Numbered from the stretch's first letter, positions 34,232 to 43,410 are shown. The stretch: 64,000 bases of DNA from Chloroflexi bacterium 54-19 (GCA_001898225.1 MKTJ01000002.1:103082-167081); one strand, 5' to 3'. The notes: generated from the letters alone by a model not told the origin. Numbers and translations: made by a program.

Positions 34232-36067
34232 TTAGGCAAGATAACAGGGACTGGGGGCCGTAGTGCCGTCCCGGTAACCACACCAGGGATTGGTGCCATC
34301 CCAGTTACCCTGGAACTTCTGCGGAACCAGGGCCTGGCTCACCATCACCCATTTGAAGGTGCCGGTGTTGCTATTGATGTGCCAGTTACCGGTTAAAGTA
34401 AAGACATCGCTGGTAATGGTACCGCTAACAGTCCCATTGGTGATATTGACATAGGTGCCGCTCACGCTGGAGCCGGTCTGGGTCAGGTTGGCAACCGTAC
34501 CGGCCCCGCCCAGGTTCCACTTGCCGCTCCAACCGCACCCGTTCTGCAACGAGTTGCCGGAGCGCACGCCGCACCACTGGTTGGCCGTAGACCAGTGCCC
34601 ATCGAAGTTGCTACCGGCCCCGTTCATGTTGAAGACCGTCGTCAGGGCCGGGTTGCCCTGGTAGTAGCCGTTCAGGGTCAAAAGGCCGCCGCCACCACTC
34701 ACGGTGCCGTTGAACTGTTTGTCAGTCGCTTCGTCATAGCGGCGATAGGTGCCGGTAATGGTCGAACCGTTCTGGGTCAGGCTCATGTTAGCGATATTGG
34801 TAGACCAGTTGCCGCTAAAACCGCACCCGGCAGGTAAAGCGCCGCTGCCCTGTTTCACACCGCACCACTGGTTAGAGCCGCCATAGTTGCCCGAAAAGAC
34901 CGTACCCGTATTGTTCAGGTTGAAGGTCAGCACGTTCGAGGTGCTGTTGCCCCAGTAGCCGTTCAGGGTGTTACCGGTCACGGTGCCGTGGATAGGCGTG
35001 GTGGTGGCTTCACCGTAGCGGGTGTAGGTGCCAACCACGCTATTGCCACTCTGGTTGAGGGCCACCAGGGCGAAGTTGGTGTTCCAGGTACCCGCGAAGT
35101 TGCCGAGGGTAGCCGGGGGTGTCGTGGTCGGCGGGGTAGTCGTCGGCGGAGGCGTAGAAACGCTCTCGACATAGCGCCACTGGTAGTAATGCTGGCCCAG
35201 GTTACCCATTTCGACCGGGTTGGCCGGTAAAGCCGGGTTGTAGGTCAGGACACGCCGCTCGAACAACTGGACCAGTACCAGGCGGTCCACCCCGGCGATT
35301 TTGGTCGCAACCCAGTACGGCTCGCTGATAGCCAGGCCGAACACGTTGCTGGTCGGGTCGGTGGTGTAAATCGGCTGGTTCTGGATAGTATTACCGCTGA
35401 CCGGGTCGGTGACCGGGCCGGTCTGGAATTTGAAAGCCTGGAAAGGCGCGGCGATATTGTGGCCGGTCTGGGCCTCGTAAGCCCCCACCGTAAGGTTTAC
35501 CGGCGGCGCAATCGTCGAAGTAGTGCCGTCCTTGGCGATAAAAGTATTGAGGGTCGAACCAATCGCGCTCGGCTTGGAGTTGCCATCGGCGTTGCCAAGC
35601 GTCACCACGTTTTTGAACGAGGCATAGACCGGCGTATTCGGGTTGACCGAGACCGGGTCGCCCGCTACCTGGGTCTGGGAAGGAGCCAGCGGGGTGAAAG
35701 TGGTGTCGCCATCCTGGCGCAGACCGCTAACCAGTTCTTTGACCGCAAGCCCGGTCGTCACAAAACCGGTGCCGGGGTCATTTATTTCCATACGGGCTTT
35801 ATCCAGGTACAACACCCGCCGTGTGCCGCCGGGGCTGTTGGCATAGGGTTCGCTGAGAGTGGCCGGGGCGCCGGGTACATTCGGACCCCAGGTATAAGGA
35901 CGGTTGACCCCCGGGTTCCCGACCAGGGCATCCTGGGCCACCCAGCGCGCCCGGAATTGCGAAGTCCCGCCGTAGTCAGGTTCGGTGGCGGCGCTCGCAA
36001 CGGAAAGCGCGAAAGGTAAGACTAAACCCAGGAGTGATAGGGCTATCAAACCACGCTTGTGTTTCAT
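34232..36067 (-). CDS. Secreted repeat protein of a Chloroflexota type
   Basis: 611 residues. Signal peptide at 1-27 (KRGLIALSLLGLVLPFALSV core, SAATE end). The N-terminal domain (about 30-310) ends in ERRVLTYNPALPANPVEMGN and GQHYYQWRY, a pattern I know from exported Chloroflexota proteins. A Pro/Thr linker (STPPPTTTPPTTTPPATLG) leads to four similar beta modules, each with G-x-W near the start and an N-x-WCG end (NQWCGVK, NQWCGVR, NPWCGYR). The conserved Trp-Cys-Gly may support carbohydrate or wall binding, but this is a guess. Function is unknown. Confidence 0.8.
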   Translation of the reverse strand: MKHKRGLIALSLLGLVLPFALSVASAATEPDYGGTSQFRARWVAQDALVGNPGVNRPYTWGPNVPGAPATLSEPYANSPGGTRRVLYLDKARMEINDPGTGFVTTGLAVKELVSGLRQDGDTTFTPLAPSQTQVAGDPVSVNPNTPVYASFKNVVTLGNADGNSKPSAIGSTLNTFIAKDGTTSTIAPPVNLTVGAYEAQTGHNIAAPFQAFKFQTGPVTDPVSGNTIQNQPIYTTDPTSNVFGLAISEPYWVATKIAGVDRLVLVQLFERRVLTYNPALPANPVEMGNLGQHYYQWRYVESVSTPPPTTTPPTTTPPATLGNFAGTWNTNFALVALNQSGNSVVGTYTRYGEATTTPIHGTVTGNTLNGYWGNSTSNVLTFNLNNTGTVFSGNYGGSNQWCGVKQGSGALPAGCGFSGNWSTNIANMSLTQNGSTITGTYRRYDEATDKQFNGTVSGGGGLLTLNGYYQGNPALTTVFNMNGAGSNFDGHWSTANQWCGVRSGNSLQNGCGWSGKWNLGGAGTVANLTQTGSSVSGTYVNITNGTVSGTITSDVFTLTGNWHINSNTGTFKWVMVSQALVPQKFQGNWDGTNPWCGYRDGTTAPSPCYLA

Positions 36068-36543
36068 ATTATTTTTTCCTCACATTACATCACTACAAAA
36101 GTTACACCAAATTAGAGATGGTAACCAAGCATACCGCCAATTTAACAATTGGAATGTGATTAAGCTCATAGAGTGGACTCGATTGTTAATAGAGTGAAGA
36201 GGGCACAACAAAATAAGCAAACCGGCTGCAATGAGAGGAAAGGTTTGTCCAGGGGGATAAATTTGGAGGGAGTTGGTTTATACCGGGTACGGCTAAGACC
36301 CTCCCCATTGTCATTCTGGGGTTTAGCCCCAGAATCTCCGCGCCGTTGGCGAATAGCACAACCGAAAGTGCTGGCACCTTATTGGCGCGAATGAATTGGA
36401 GAAACCACAATTCGATAAATAACCGACCGGGATATTGTCCAACGGACCGGGGATTCCGTGGCAAAGCCACGGAATGACAGGGGTGTGGCACCGCCACACA
36501 CCCCAGGGACCTGCTAAGGTAGGGCCTTTACCCGTACTTGTGG
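36068..36543. other. Intergenic region with two hairpin elements
   Basis: Upstream of the secreted-protein gene and downstream of the DUF885 gene. The part from 36300 to 36490 is dispersed hairpin element; the rest is AT-rich and should hold the promoter of the minus-strand secreted-protein gene. Confidence 0.65.
36308..36490. repeat. Dispersed hairpin elements (copy F, two modules in inverse orientation)
   Basis: F1: TGTCATTCTGGGG (stem 36313-36321) with CCCCAGAATCTC (stem 36327-36335), then CGCCGTTGGCGAATA. F2: CGACCGGGATATTGTCCAAC, then ATTCCGTGGC (36453-36462), loop AAA, GCCACGGAAT (36466-36475) and GACA. Both keep the conserved ends, but the stems differ completely and both pair perfectly. 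Confidence 0.88.
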
Positions 36544-38139
36544 CTATAAATCGTCCGGGATAAAGGCCGGGGAAACACTGCTATAAGCCAGCAGGCGGTC
36601 GTGGAAATCGGCCACCTGGAAAGCCTCTTTTTGTTTGGCCTGGTAGAGCTTGCGCAACTCGACAATCCGGTTGCGGCCCAACATGTAGCTGCTCGGCTGG
36701 GTCGGAGAGGTGGTGTAACGCAAATTCTCGCCCCGGGCGGTGTTTGGCTCCAACCCGGCCCGCTCGACCAGCAGTTGGGTCGCCTGGTCCAGGGTCAACT
36801 GGCCGGTGTGCAGCCCGGTATCGAGCATCATACGGACGGCCCGCCACATCGAGTTTTTGAGCTGCCAGATACTCAGGGCCGGGGTATCGAAAAACCCGGC
36901 TTCCTCCATCAGTTCCTCGCAGTAGAGCGCCCACCCTTCCACGTAGAGGGTGCTGCGGAACTGCCTGCGGATAGGCGAACCTTCCAGTTTAGCCCGCCAG
37001 AGTTGGAGGTGATGCCCCGGAAAGGTCTCGTGCAGACAAATCGCCCGTACCGCCGTGAAACAGTGGGCCGACAACAACTCCTGCTGCCGGCTCTCAGGTA
37101 AAGTCGGGTCAATAGGGGTTATGTAAAGCACCCCCAGGTTGTCGGTGGGCGAGAAAGGCGGGGTCTGCTCGAAGTGGCCGAGCGGCATGGTCGCTCGCAA
37201 GAACGAGGCGGTGGGCCGGACCTCGAAAACATCGCCCGCCGGGATGCGGACCAGATTGTGGGCTTCGACAAAGCTTTTGGCTTTGATAGCCTCGTCCCAG
37301 TAGGTCTGCAACAGGGTATCGCGGGTCGGGTGAGCCGCCTTTAACTCCTCGACAATCTGCTGCCAGGTCCGCGAAGAATCAATCTGGCGGGCCAGGGCTT
37401 CCAGCCGCCCCTGCAACTCGCGGGCGGTCTGGTCGCCCAGGTCGTACAACTGGCGCGGGGTCAGGTCGAGGCCGTGCCGCTCCCGCAGGATGCGCTCGAA
37501 CAGTTCCGGCCCGGTGGCAAAACTGCCGCCCGGCGCGATTTGCCGCACAAAAGCCTCGTAATCGGCCAAAGCCGCCAGGGCCTGACCGCGCACTTCTTCG
37601 GCCCCTCGGATACTCGAAAGGTCTAACCCTTTGATAAAGGTCGTACCGCCGCGCACCGCCACCAGCCCAATTTCGATAAATTCGGGTGGGATAAATTCGG
37701 CCCGCAAATTGGCCTTGCCCTGCGCCAGGAGGCCCGGCACCTGGGAAAGGCGGCTCACCAACTGCTCGTCCTTTTCGGCCTGGCTTGAAGCCGGGTCGGG
37801 CCGGGAGAGCAAATAGTTGATGCCGTTCATGGCTTCTTCGACGTAAAAGGCCGGGGCCTTACGCAACCACTGCCATTCATCCTCAATCTCGAAATAGGCC
37901 AGTTCGGCCAGGGCTACCTTGCGGTCCAATTCTTCAGAGGCGTTCGCGGCCAAACCCGGCCCGGCAAAGAGAGCCCGGTAGCGGTTGCGCCAGTCCAGGC
38001 GGGCGGCCTGTCCGGCCTCGCTCCAATCCGGTAGGGTGTGGTTATAGCGGTAGACCCCGGCGTTGGTCGCCTCGACCGGGTTCAGACGCCAGTATTCTTC
38101 CAGGAACGCGCTTGCAGTTGCCTCAAATTGAGTCGCCAT
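36544..38139 (-). CDS. DUF885 family zinc peptidase-like protein
   Basis: 531 residues, the size of DUF885 proteins, which are distantly related to M32 carboxypeptidases. The metal site is HETFPGHH (His370, Glu371, His376, His377) and a downstream SYMLGR context is present. No signal peptide, so it is cytoplasmic. It is the last gene of a row with an amidohydrolase and dipeptide ABC transporter genes, consistent with hydrolysis of imported peptides. It starts 31 bases after the amidohydrolase stop with an AAAGGGG binding site. Confidence 0.85.
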   Translation of the reverse strand: MATQFEATASAFLEEYWRLNPVEATNAGVYRYNHTLPDWSEAGQAARLDWRNRYRALFAGPGLAANASEELDRKVALAELAYFEIEDEWQWLRKAPAFYVEEAMNGINYLLSRPDPASSQAEKDEQLVSRLSQVPGLLAQGKANLRAEFIPPEFIEIGLVAVRGGTTFIKGLDLSSIRGAEEVRGQALAALADYEAFVRQIAPGGSFATGPELFERILRERHGLDLTPRQLYDLGDQTARELQGRLEALARQIDSSRTWQQIVEELKAAHPTRDTLLQTYWDEAIKAKSFVEAHNLVRIPAGDVFEVRPTASFLRATMPLGHFEQTPPFSPTDNLGVLYITPIDPTLPESRQQELLSAHCFTAVRAICLHETFPGHHLQLWRAKLEGSPIRRQFRSTLYVEGWALYCEELMEEAGFFDTPALSIWQLKNSMWRAVRMMLDTGLHTGQLTLDQATQLLVERAGLEPNTARGENLRYTTSPTQPSSYMLGRNRIVELRKLYQAKQKEAFQVADFHDRLLAYSSVSPAFIPDDL

Positions 38140-38170
38140 GAGTCGGTAGCCCCTTTTTACCTATAGTTAA

Positions 38171-39388
38171 TTAGAAGTCGCGGTAGATTTCGCCGTCCTT
38201 CATTACAAAGTCGAGCTTGCGCAGGTTCTGCATATTGTCGAGCGGGTTCTCCGGCATCGCAATCAAGTCGGCCAGTTTGCCCACCGATACCGAACCCAGG
38301 GTATCCTGGACCTGGCAAAGCTCGGCGGCCTTGATAGTCGAAGCAAGCAAGACCTCGTGGTTACTCATCCCGCCCTCGACCATCCATTCCATCTCGCGGT
38401 AGACCGCCAGGGTGTTGTCGTAATCCTCGGCGGGGAGCATATCGGTGCCCATCGCAACCGGCAACCCGGCCGCCACGGCCAACTGGTAACTCTGCATGTG
38501 GCCTTCCCCGGCCCGGAGGGCCTTGTCAATCATCCACTGGGGGCAGCCTCGTTCGCGCATATATTCGGGGGCGCGGCTCACCGAGAGGGTCGGCACCAGG
38601 AATGTACCCTGCTTTACCATCAGGTCGACCGTCCAGCCGTCCAGGAAATAGCCGTGTTCGACGCAGTCCAGCCCGGCCAGGACGCCCTGGGTAATCGCCT
38701 TGGCGCTCCCGGCGTGGGCCGTGATGCGCCGCCCGGCGTTGTGAGCGGCCTGGGCCGCCGCTTCCATCTCGGCGACGGTCGCCTGGGAGTCGGTGATGGC
38801 CTCGTGTTCCCCGGCGATACCCCCGGTAATTGCCAGCTTAATCAGGTCGGCCCCGGCCCGGAGTTGTTCGCGGACAGCCTGGCGGAACCCTTCCGGCCCG
38901 TCGGCCTCTTTCGCGCCCCGGCCATGCCCGTGCCCGCCTGTAATAATGACCATGTGCCCGGCGCAAAAAAGGCGCGGCCCCTTGAGAGTGCCGCTATTGA
39001 TGGCCCGTTTGATATGCAAGTCGACAAACCGGGCATCCCCGACCGTCCGCAAAAAAGTCACACCCGCTTCAAGGGCGTTCAGGGCGTTGCGGTAGGCCCG
39101 CATGGTCAGGTCCATATCGTCCTCGACCTGGGCCAGCAGGTGGCCGTTGCCGGGCAAGGCCAGGCTAAGATGGACGTGCATATCCATCAGGCCCGGCATG
39201 ACCCAGCGCCCGCCCAGGTCGCGAACCTGGTGCGGCTCGAACTGGGAGCGGAGGGGAGCGAGGTCTTCTCGCCGCCCCACCGCCTCGATTTTGTTGCCGT
39301 TGATTATGATAGCGCCGTCGTGGATTACGCCGGGGTCACCCCCTGCCTCGCAGGGGATAACCTGGCAATTTTCGAGCATCTGCCGCAT
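38171..39388 (-). CDS. Metal-dependent amidohydrolase
   Basis: 405 residues of the amidohydrolase superfamily. The N-terminal composite beta domain ends in GGRWVMPGLMDMHVHL (the HxH metal ligands), with further His in ITGGHGHG, AHAGSAKA and VEHGYFLD, and a late Asp in AMGTDMLPAEDY. It is close to imidazolonepropionase-like and Xaa-Pro-type prolidase amidohydrolases that cleave cyclic or dipeptide amides. Its ATG overlaps the stop of the upstream substrate-binding protein (TAATG), which indicates coupled expression with the peptide transporter. Confidence 0.87.
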   Translation of the reverse strand: MRQMLENCQVIPCEAGGDPGVIHDGAIIINGNKIEAVGRREDLAPLRSQFEPHQVRDLGGRWVMPGLMDMHVHLSLALPGNGHLLAQVEDDMDLTMRAYRNALNALEAGVTFLRTVGDARFVDLHIKRAINSGTLKGPRLFCAGHMVIITGGHGHGRGAKEADGPEGFRQAVREQLRAGADLIKLAITGGIAGEHEAITDSQATVAEMEAAAQAAHNAGRRITAHAGSAKAITQGVLAGLDCVEHGYFLDGWTVDLMVKQGTFLVPTLSVSRAPEYMRERGCPQWMIDKALRAGEGHMQSYQLAVAAGLPVAMGTDMLPAEDYDNTLAVYREMEWMVEGGMSNHEVLLASTIKAAELCQVQDTLGSVSVGKLADLIAMPENPLDNMQNLRKLDFVMKDGEIYRDF

Positions 39389-41199
39389 TATGCGCTCACC
39401 TCGGTTTTATCGAGCCGGACCACCGCTTCGGAAGTCGGCTTGAAGTTTTTGACCTTAGCCGCCGAAGCGTAGATGTCCTGCTGGTTGTAGAGGAAAATCC
39501 AGGGCGCGTCGTCCCAGATAATCTTGTCCATTTGCTCGTACAGGGCGATACGCTGGGCATCATCGACGGTCTGCCCGGCCTTATCAATCAGGTCGTCCAC
39601 TTCAGGGTTGCTGTAACCCTGCCAGGCGATACCCTTAATCTTGCTGCTCCAGTTGGTCTGGGCGTTGACGCTGACCGGCGCGCCACCCTGCAAGAGGAAG
39701 AACATGTCGTACTTGCGCCCGATAATACCCTGGACGTAGGTGCTCCACTCGATGGTCTCAAGCTCGGCGGTAATCCCGACCTTTGCCAGTTGGCCGACAA
39801 TCGCCTCGCAGATTTGCTTGTCCTGCAAATAGCGCCCGTTGGGGCCTTTGAAGCTGAACTTGAAGCCGTTCGGATACCCGGCGGCGGCCAGCAAAGACTT
39901 GGCTTTATCAGGGTCGTACTTGTAGGGGGGCAGACCTTCGACATAGCCGCCCGGAATGAACTTGGCATAGGGGCTTTCCAGCGGCGAAGCGTTCCCCTGC
40001 AAGACCACTTTAATCAGGGCGTCCTTGTCAATCGCGTAGTTGATGGCCTGGCGGACTTCTTTCTTCTTAAAGACATCAGTCGTCAGGAAGCTCGGAATAA
40101 GGACAATCGAGCCGCTATTGAGGGCCCGCGAAACAGTGATGCCGCTCTGGTTCTGAAGCGAGTTGACCTGCAAGGCCGGGACGTTGGTAATCAGGTCCAC
40201 GCCGCCCGACTTCAATTCATTGATACGGGCGGTGCCGTCGGGGATAGGCCGGAAAATCACCTGCTTGATGCGGGGTTCGCCGCTCCAGTGAGGACCGGCG
40301 GCCTCGACCACGAATTTGTCGTTGGCGTTCCAGGAAACGAACTTGTAAGGGCCGGTGCCGGGCAGCGTCTTCAAGAAGGAGGCGGTATCGGCGGCGGCTT
40401 TGGGCGGCAGCATTTCGACATAGCCGCTCAGGGTCTCGATAAAGTCACCGAACGGGGCCGAGGTCTTGACATGGACGGTATAGTCGTCCACGATATCGAC
40501 ACCGGTCACGGGTTTGAGGTTGCTGGCATAGCCATTTTTAATGGCCGGGTCAACGAAACGGGCGAAACTGAACTTGACCGAGTTGGCGTCAAAGGGCTCG
40601 CCATTGTGGAACTTGACGCCCTGGCGCAATTTGAGTTCCCAGGTGTTCGGGTCGAGGGTCTTCCAACTGATCGCCAGGCCCGGCTGAAGCTTGAAGTCAA
40701 TATCCTTGACTACCAGGCGGTCAAAGATGGTCCACATGATGCCCTTGCTGGCCCCGCTGGTGGTCACGTAGGGGTCGAGGCTTTCAATATCGACGCCCTG
40801 GGCAATCGTCAGGGTGCCGACCGCAGTCACGGCAGCGGCGGTGGTCGCGGCAGCCGCCGCCGTAGTCGCAGCCGCACTGGTCGCGGCAGCCGTGGTAGCG
40901 CCCGCCGCCGTAGTAGCCGAGGCCGCAGTGGTGGCGCCCGCAGCGGTCGTTGCCGAGGCCGCAGTCGTCGCCGCCGGGGCGGTGGTCGCGGCGGCTGCCG
41001 CCGTGGTGGGCGAAACCGCCTGGGTCGCGGTGGCATCACCACAGGCTGCCAGGGCCAACGAACCGACCACGCCCGCGCCCAGGAGGCTGGTCAGGCGCAC
41101 GAACTCGCGGCGGTTCAGGCCGCGCCGGGAATCCAGGAACAACTGCTCCTCGCCGGAGCCGTTTTCAGGGATTATCTTGTCACTCAATTTCTCATCCAT
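39388..41199 (-). CDS. Dipeptide/oligopeptide ABC transporter substrate-binding lipoprotein
   Basis: 603 residues of the family 5 solute-binding proteins (DppA/OppA). The N-terminus has a Tat-like NRREFVRL followed by a hydrophobic stretch and lipobox LALAAC, so it is an exported lipoprotein. Residues about 58-125 are a low-complexity Ala-Thr linker of repeated ATTAA units. The binding domain follows (TIAQGVDIESLDPY, ELKLRQGVKFHNGEPFDA, AINYAIDKDALIKVVLQG). It is downstream of two permease genes, with a 350-base repeat region in between. ATPase genes are not present in the window. Confidence 0.93.
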   Translation of the reverse strand: MDEKLSDKIIPENGSGEEQLFLDSRRGLNRREFVRLTSLLGAGVVGSLALAACGDATATQAVSPTTAAAAATTAPAATTAASATTAAGATTAASATTAAGATTAAATSAAATTAAAAATTAAAVTAVGTLTIAQGVDIESLDPYVTTSGASKGIMWTIFDRLVVKDIDFKLQPGLAISWKTLDPNTWELKLRQGVKFHNGEPFDANSVKFSFARFVDPAIKNGYASNLKPVTGVDIVDDYTVHVKTSAPFGDFIETLSGYVEMLPPKAAADTASFLKTLPGTGPYKFVSWNANDKFVVEAAGPHWSGEPRIKQVIFRPIPDGTARINELKSGGVDLITNVPALQVNSLQNQSGITVSRALNSGSIVLIPSFLTTDVFKKKEVRQAINYAIDKDALIKVVLQGNASPLESPYAKFIPGGYVEGLPPYKYDPDKAKSLLAAAGYPNGFKFSFKGPNGRYLQDKQICEAIVGQLAKVGITAELETIEWSTYVQGIIGRKYDMFFLLQGGAPVSVNAQTNWSSKIKGIAWQGYSNPEVDDLIDKAGQTVDDAQRIALYEQMDKIIWDDAPWIFLYNQQDIYASAAKVKNFKPTSEAVVRLDKTEVSA

Positions 41200-41278
41200 G
41201 TTGCTCTCTCCCCAACAAATTATTTATAAACACCACTAAACCCGATTTGCTTGCTAACCGAAAAGTTTGTTATGTACC

Positions 41279-41397
41279 TTCGACCGTGATATGGTCCAAA
41301 GGACCGGAAACGCCCTAAAGGGTGTCGGTTCCCTCGGAATGACAGTGGTTGCGCGCGTAAGGGCGACTTACGGGCGCACCTACAGTTGCACCTGTAG
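41279..41397. repeat. Dispersed hairpin element (copy G)
   Basis: Starts TCGACCGTGATATGGTCC, shared with copies D and F2, and has TCGGAATGACA at 41333. Followed by CGTAA/TTACG (41356-41360, 41368-41372) and CTACAG/CTGTAG (41380-41385, 41392-41397) mini-hairpins. Confidence 0.8.
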
Positions 41398-41401
41398 AAA
41401 T

Positions 41402-41541
41402 GCAACCACTAAACACTCCCCTCTGACTTCTGACCTCTGACCTCTGACCTCTAACCTCTGACTTCTGACCTCTAACTTCTGACCTCTGACCTCTGACTTC
41501 TGACTTCTGACCTCTAACCTCTGACTTCTGACCTCTAAAAA
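41402..41541 (+). repeat. Longest low-complexity tract
   Basis: About 140 bases made of TCTGACC, TCTGACT and TCTAACC units, starting with ACTAAACACTCCC and ending CTCTAAAAACTTTT. The units are 7-14 bases and contiguous, so they are not a CRISPR array. Copy-number change by slippage is likely. Confidence 0.85.
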
Positions 41542-41551
41542 CTTTTGCCAG

Positions 41552-42472
41552 CTACATTTTCCCGTCGCTCAACCCATCACCTAACAGGTTTATCCCAAAA
41601 ACGACAATCAAGATAGCCAAACCGGGCCAGACCGCGTTCCACCACGATACGTCGAAAAGGGTCTTGCCCTCGTTTAGCATCCCACCCCACGTCACTGTCG
41701 AGATGTTGACACCAACCCCCAGGTAACTCAGGGCCGCCTCGGAAAGAATATTTGAAGATACATTGATGGTCGCGACCACCATCAAAGGCGGCAGGATATT
41801 GGGCATAATATGTCTTAAAATAAGCCGCCAGTTCCTGGCCCCGATAGCCCTGGCCCCCAGGACGTACTCCTGCGACTTGACCGCCAGGGTCGAGCCGCGC
41901 ACAATCCGGGCGTACTGGACCCAGCTTACAAAACCCAGCACCAGCACGACATTTAAAAGCCCCTTGCCGATAGCCGCCAGCACCGCAATCGCCAGGAGGA
42001 CGCCCGGCAGCGACAACTGGATGTCGACCAGCCGCATGATGATGGCTTCCCACCAGCCGCCAAAAAACCCGGCTACCAGGCCCAATACCATGCCGATAAC
42101 CCCGCCGACCAGCACCGAGGCCACCCCGACAAAGAGGCTGGCTTGCGCCCCTACCATCAGGCGGCTAAGCAAATCGCGGCCATTCAAATCGGTGCCGAGC
42201 GGATAGCCGGGGTCGGCCCCATCCATCCAGAAGGGAGGCAACAGGCTGCGGTTTAAGTCCTGCTCGTCGTAGAAATGAGGGGTCCAGAATAGCGAGACCA
42301 GCGCCACCAGGATAATTATTCCAACGATAAGACCGCCAATCAGGGTCGAGCGGTTGCGGACCCAACGCCGCCTGGGCTTGCCAAGTTTAACGGGAGCCGG
42401 GGCTACCGGGCCGGAAGGGTTGGCATCAGCGCCGGGCAGTTGGTCGGTCGTGCCCTGGTTCAACATGCTCAT
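41552..42472 (-). CDS. dppC: Peptide ABC transporter permease, DppC type
   Basis: 306 residues with an N-terminal cytoplasmic stretch, first membrane helix (LIGGLIVGIIILVALVSLF) and the BPD_transp_1 domain with five more helices. The DppC/OppC-specific YPLGTDLNGRDLLSRLMVGAQ region and the EAA loop EYVLGARAIGARNWRLILRH are clear. It pairs with the DppB-type permease just upstream; the genes overlap by four bases (ATGA). Substrate is inferred as di- or oligopeptides from family and from the hydrolase genes in the same row. Confidence 0.93.
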   Translation of the reverse strand: MSMLNQGTTDQLPGADANPSGPVAPAPVKLGKPRRRWVRNRSTLIGGLIVGIIILVALVSLFWTPHFYDEQDLNRSLLPPFWMDGADPGYPLGTDLNGRDLLSRLMVGAQASLFVGVASVLVGGVIGMVLGLVAGFFGGWWEAIIMRLVDIQLSLPGVLLAIAVLAAIGKGLLNVVLVLGFVSWVQYARIVRGSTLAVKSQEYVLGARAIGARNWRLILRHIMPNILPPLMVVATINVSSNILSEAALSYLGVGVNISTVTWGGMLNEGKTLFDVSWWNAVWPGLAILIVVFGINLLGDGLSDGKM

Positions 42473-43410
42473 GCGCCCGCTCCTTTACCCGGTTGAAGTT
42501 TTATGCGAGGGTCAAGCCAGGAATAGATAATGTCCACGGCCAGGTTTATCAACACGATAAAGATAGCCAGGATAAGCACCGCCGCCCGGATAACCGGCAG
42601 GTCGCGGGCTTCGATAGATTGAATCATCAGCCAGCCGACCCCCGGCCAGGCGAAGACAGTCTCAACGACCACCGAGCCGCCGAGCAGGGCCCCGAACTGC
42701 AAACCCAGGACCGTTACAATCGGGATGGCGCTATTGCGCAAGACGTGCCGCCAGGCGATAACCCGCTCGGCCAGGCCCTTGCTGCGGGCCGTCACCACGT
42801 ACTGTTGTTGCAGGGTATCGGCCACCGAGCGGCGAATCAGCCGGATTAAAAAGCCGATGGAAAAGGCGCTTATCGTGACGGCGGGCATTATAATTTGCTG
42901 CCAGGAGCCTGACCCGGAAGCAGGAAGCCAGCGCAGCGTCCCGGCGAAGACGATAATCAGGATAACCCCCAGCCAGAACGAAGGAATCGAAATCGCCAGG
43001 AGAGCGAAAAAGGAGGCTATCACATCGAAAATGCGGCCCTTCGAGCGCGCCGCCATGATACCGACCGGCAGGCTAATTAGGATTGAAAGGGCCAGGCTGA
43101 CCGCAGCCAGTAAAAAGGTGTTCGGCAGGCGGCCCAGCACCAGGCTCAAAGCGTCGGTGTGGTAGCGAAAGGACTCGCCCATATTGCCCTGGAACGCTTT
43201 GATAACAAACTGGACGTACTGGACCGGGATAGGCTGGTCCAACCCGTATTGCTGGCGAATATTATCGTAATCTTCCTGGCGCGCATTCAAAGGGACCAGC
43301 GCGGCTACCGGGTCGCCTGTTAAAAATATGAGTAGAAAACTAAGAATACTAACGGCTAATAACACCAACGCAGACTGCCAGAGGCGCTGGAGGATAAGTT
43401 TACCCATCAA
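42469..43410 (-). CDS. dppB: Peptide ABC transporter permease, DppB type
   Basis: 313 residues, six membrane segments. N-terminal LILQRLWQSALVLLAVSILSF and GDPVAALVPLNA are typical of DppB, as is the GNMGESFRY loop; the EAA motif is QYVVTARSKGLAERVIAWRH. It is the first gene of the peptide-uptake row on the minus strand. An AGGAAC site precedes the ATG. Confidence 0.94.
   Translation of the reverse strand: MMGKLILQRLWQSALVLLAVSILSFLLIFLTGDPVAALVPLNARQEDYDNIRQQYGLDQPIPVQYVQFVIKAFQGNMGESFRYHTDALSLVLGRLPNTFLLAAVSLALSILISLPVGIMAARSKGRIFDVIASFFALLAISIPSFWLGVILIIVFAGTLRWLPASGSGSWQQIIMPAVTISAFSIGFLIRLIRRSVADTLQQQYVVTARSKGLAERVIAWRHVLRNSAIPIVTVLGLQFGALLGGSVVVETVFAWPGVGWLMIQSIEARDLPVIRAAVLILAIFIVLINLAVDIIYSWLDPRIKLQPGKGAGA

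Larger units (their letters stand above)
41200..41551. other. Repeat region inside the peptide-transport operon
   Basis: Separates the dppC-like stop from the substrate-binding protein start on the minus strand. It is filled by copy G of the hairpin element (41279-41397) and the longest low-complexity tract (41402-41541). Confidence 0.75.

Noticed and set aside
39532..41229. Long plus-strand reading frame of 565 codons opposite the peptide-binding lipoprotein gene
   Set aside because: It is antisense to a well-recognised family 5 binding protein, has a Gly/Arg-rich composition from the Ala-Thr linker, and no family motif. It is a shadow caused by codon bias.
41402..41541. Tandem units that look like a CRISPR-type repeat array
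   Set aside because: Units are 7-14 bases, contiguous and without unique spacers; no cas gene is nearby.
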